Origin: Planctomicrobium sp.
GTDB taxonomy: Bacteria; Planctomycetota; Planctomycetia; Planctomycetales; Planctomycetaceae
Length of the DNA stretch: 6,897 nucleotides
NCBI GenBank assembly: GCA_029259835.1
Contig: JAJDEL010000502.1
Location: forward strand, 1-6,897
Direction of reading: 5' to 3'
Shown: positions 5,729-6,897 of the stretch, one piece after another
Layout: each line of letters starts with the position of its first letter
Position numbering within the stretch: the first letter of the stretch is position 1
Notes under the pieces: generated by a model
What the model saw: only the letters and a program-made list of their open reading frames with translations
Told to the model about the DNA's origin: nothing
Databases searched by the model: none
Made by a program: the position numbers and the translations under genes

Positions 5729-6897
5729 ATGAACAATTCATTTCAATTCGATCATCAAAGTCCGTACTCCCGCCGCGAAATGCTGCTTGGGACCGGAACT
5801 GGATTCGGGGCATTGGCGCTGGCATCGATGCTGCCGGAGTCGACGTTCGCTGGTACAACTGCCGACGCGACGGCGGCGGTTTCTCATATCGCTCCACGTG
5901 CGAAGAGTGTCATCTTTTTGTTCATGGAAGGTGGACCGAGTCATATGGATCTATTCGATCCGAAACCGGAATTGAACAAACTCGCCGGACAGCCGTTGCC
6001 AGCGGGATATAAACGAGTCGTGACCGCGATGGGGGAGATCAACTCTCCGTTGCTTGCATCAAAGCGGAAATGGAAACAGCACGGGGAAGCTGGAACCTGG
6101 GTCTCCGACTGGATTCCGCATATCGCCCAATGCGTCGACGACATGGCGGTCATCCGGTCGTGCTGGACGAACGGGATCAACCACTCCGGTGGAGTCTGCC
6201 AAATGAACACCGGCACGCCGCTTGCCGGGCGACCTTCACTCGGAGCCTGGGTCAATTACGGACTTGGTTCTGAGAACCAAAACCTGCCAGCGTTCGTCGT
6301 CATGACAGATAACAAAGCACAGGTGACAAACGGACCTCGAAACTGGGGAACCGGTTTCATGCCTGCCAGTTATCAAGGGACAAAACTGGAAACCGGAGCC
6401 GAACCGATTGCCAACCTGAATAATCCAGAAGGAATTTCAGTCGCGCGGCAACGGCAGAAACTTGATCTGCTCAACGATCTCAACCAGCAGCACTTGAAAG
6501 ATCGTCCGTTCCAGACCGAACTTGAAGCGCGGGTGAAAAGTTACGAACTTGCGTTCCGAATGCAGGCGACAGCACCGGAAGCGATTGATCTCGAATCGGA
6601 AACCGAGGCGACTCAGAAATTGTACGGTCTCGACGACCCCAAGACTGAAGCATACGGTCGCAACTGTTTGCTTGCTCGTCGACTTGTTGAACGAGGCGTA
6701 CGCTTCGTTCAGCTTTACCATGGAGCAGGAAGTAAATGGGATGCTCATAGTGGAATCGAAGCGAACCACTCGAAGATGTGCGGCCAAAGCGACAAGCCTG
6801 CCGCAGCATTGATCAAAGACTTGAAACAGCGCGGACTACTCGATGAAACGCTGGTCGGCTGGGGTGGAGAATTCGGACGCACACCGAGGAGTGAATA
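5729..6897 (+). CDS. DUF1501 family protein, Tat-exported (3' end outside window)
   Basis: The frame runs from the ATG at 5729 off the right edge, giving 389 complete residues. The N-terminus carries a twin-arginine signal: YSRREML (Arg15-Arg16), a hydrophobic segment GFGALALASML, and a possible cleavage after Ala41. Family features follow: FLFMEGGPSHMDLFDPKPEL (GGPSHMD at 68-74), NHSGGVCQMNTG, ARRLVERGVRFVQLYHG, and the GEFGRTP block at 380-386 near the visible end. DUF1501 proteins belong to the alkaline phosphatase/sulfatase-like superfamily. They are abundant in planctomycetes, usually beside DUF1549/DUF1553 proteins, and their substrates are unknown. Members are typically about 450-500 residues, so roughly the last fifth is missing here. 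The ATG is the first start after an in-frame TAA at 5699. No clear Shine-Dalgarno precedes it. A functional tie to ftsI is not indicated. Confidence 0.93.
   Translation, partial: MNNSFQFDHQSPYSRREMLLGTGTGFGALALASMLPESTFAGTTADATAAVSHIAPRAKSVIFLFMEGGPSHMDLFDPKPELNKLAGQPLPAGYKRVVTAMGEINSPLLASKRKWKQHGEAGTWVSDWIPHIAQCVDDMAVIRSCWTNGINHSGGVCQMNTGTPLAGRPSLGAWVNYGLGSENQNLPAFVVMTDNKAQVTNGPRNWGTGFMPASYQGTKLETGAEPIANLNNPEGISVARQRQKLDLLNDLNQQHLKDRPFQTELEARVKSYELAFRMQATAPEAIDLESETEATQKLYGLDDPKTEAYGRNCLLARRLVERGVRFVQLYHGAGSKWDAHSGIEANHSKMCGQSDKPAAALIKDLKQRGLLDETLVGWGGEFGRTPRSE

Noticed and set aside
6437..6787. Minus-strand open frames within the DUF1501 gene
   Set aside because: They are antisense to a continuous frame with clear DUF1501 motifs on both sides, and carry no recognisable features.

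Overview
The window looks like a piece of a planctomycete chromosome, most likely from the Planctomycetaceae side of the phylum. This is an inference from gene content. There is a shortened division and cell-wall (dcw-type) gene run, followed by a Tat-exported DUF1501 protein, a family strongly expanded in planctomycetes. G+C is moderate, near 50% by eye. Nothing in the window looks recently acquired except a small palindromic repeat.

Layout, left to right. Positions 2-208 hold the 3' end of a plus-strand gene for a multi-pass membrane protein. A strong bidirectional hairpin terminator (283-316) separates it from a convergent minus-strand gene (347-712) for a small proline-rich lipoprotein. 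A gene-free stretch (713-1062) then separates the lipoprotein gene from the plus-strand cluster. The cluster consists of rsmH (16S rRNA m4C1402 methyltransferase, 1063-1962), a secreted protein with two LysM domains (1976-3352), a roughly 150-base nested inverted-repeat element (3358-3511), a short FtsL-like membrane protein (3567-3917) and ftsI (class B penicillin-binding protein, 3901-5595). After a 133-base gap with a plausible sigma70 promoter comes the start of a DUF1501 gene (5729 to the window edge).

How the genes fit together. The order rsmH, ftsL-like, ftsI matches the classical start of the dcw cluster. Two things are unusual: a LysM protein sits between rsmH and the ftsL-like gene, and the gene after ftsI is not murE, murF, mraY or ftsW. 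RsmH acts on the ribosome. The LysM protein, FtsL-like protein and FtsI would all act at or outside the cytoplasmic membrane on peptidoglycan. This fits a planctomycete that keeps peptidoglycan synthesis although the phylum lacks FtsZ. The ftsL-like and ftsI genes overlap by 17 bases, so they are probably translationally coupled.

The most interesting non-coding signals are the palindromic element inside the cluster and, just after it, a perfect 9-bp hairpin that would bury the Shine-Dalgarno sequence of the ftsL-like gene. I did not find a convincing entirely new system. The best leads are the LysM insertion and the layered regulation between 3353 and 3567.
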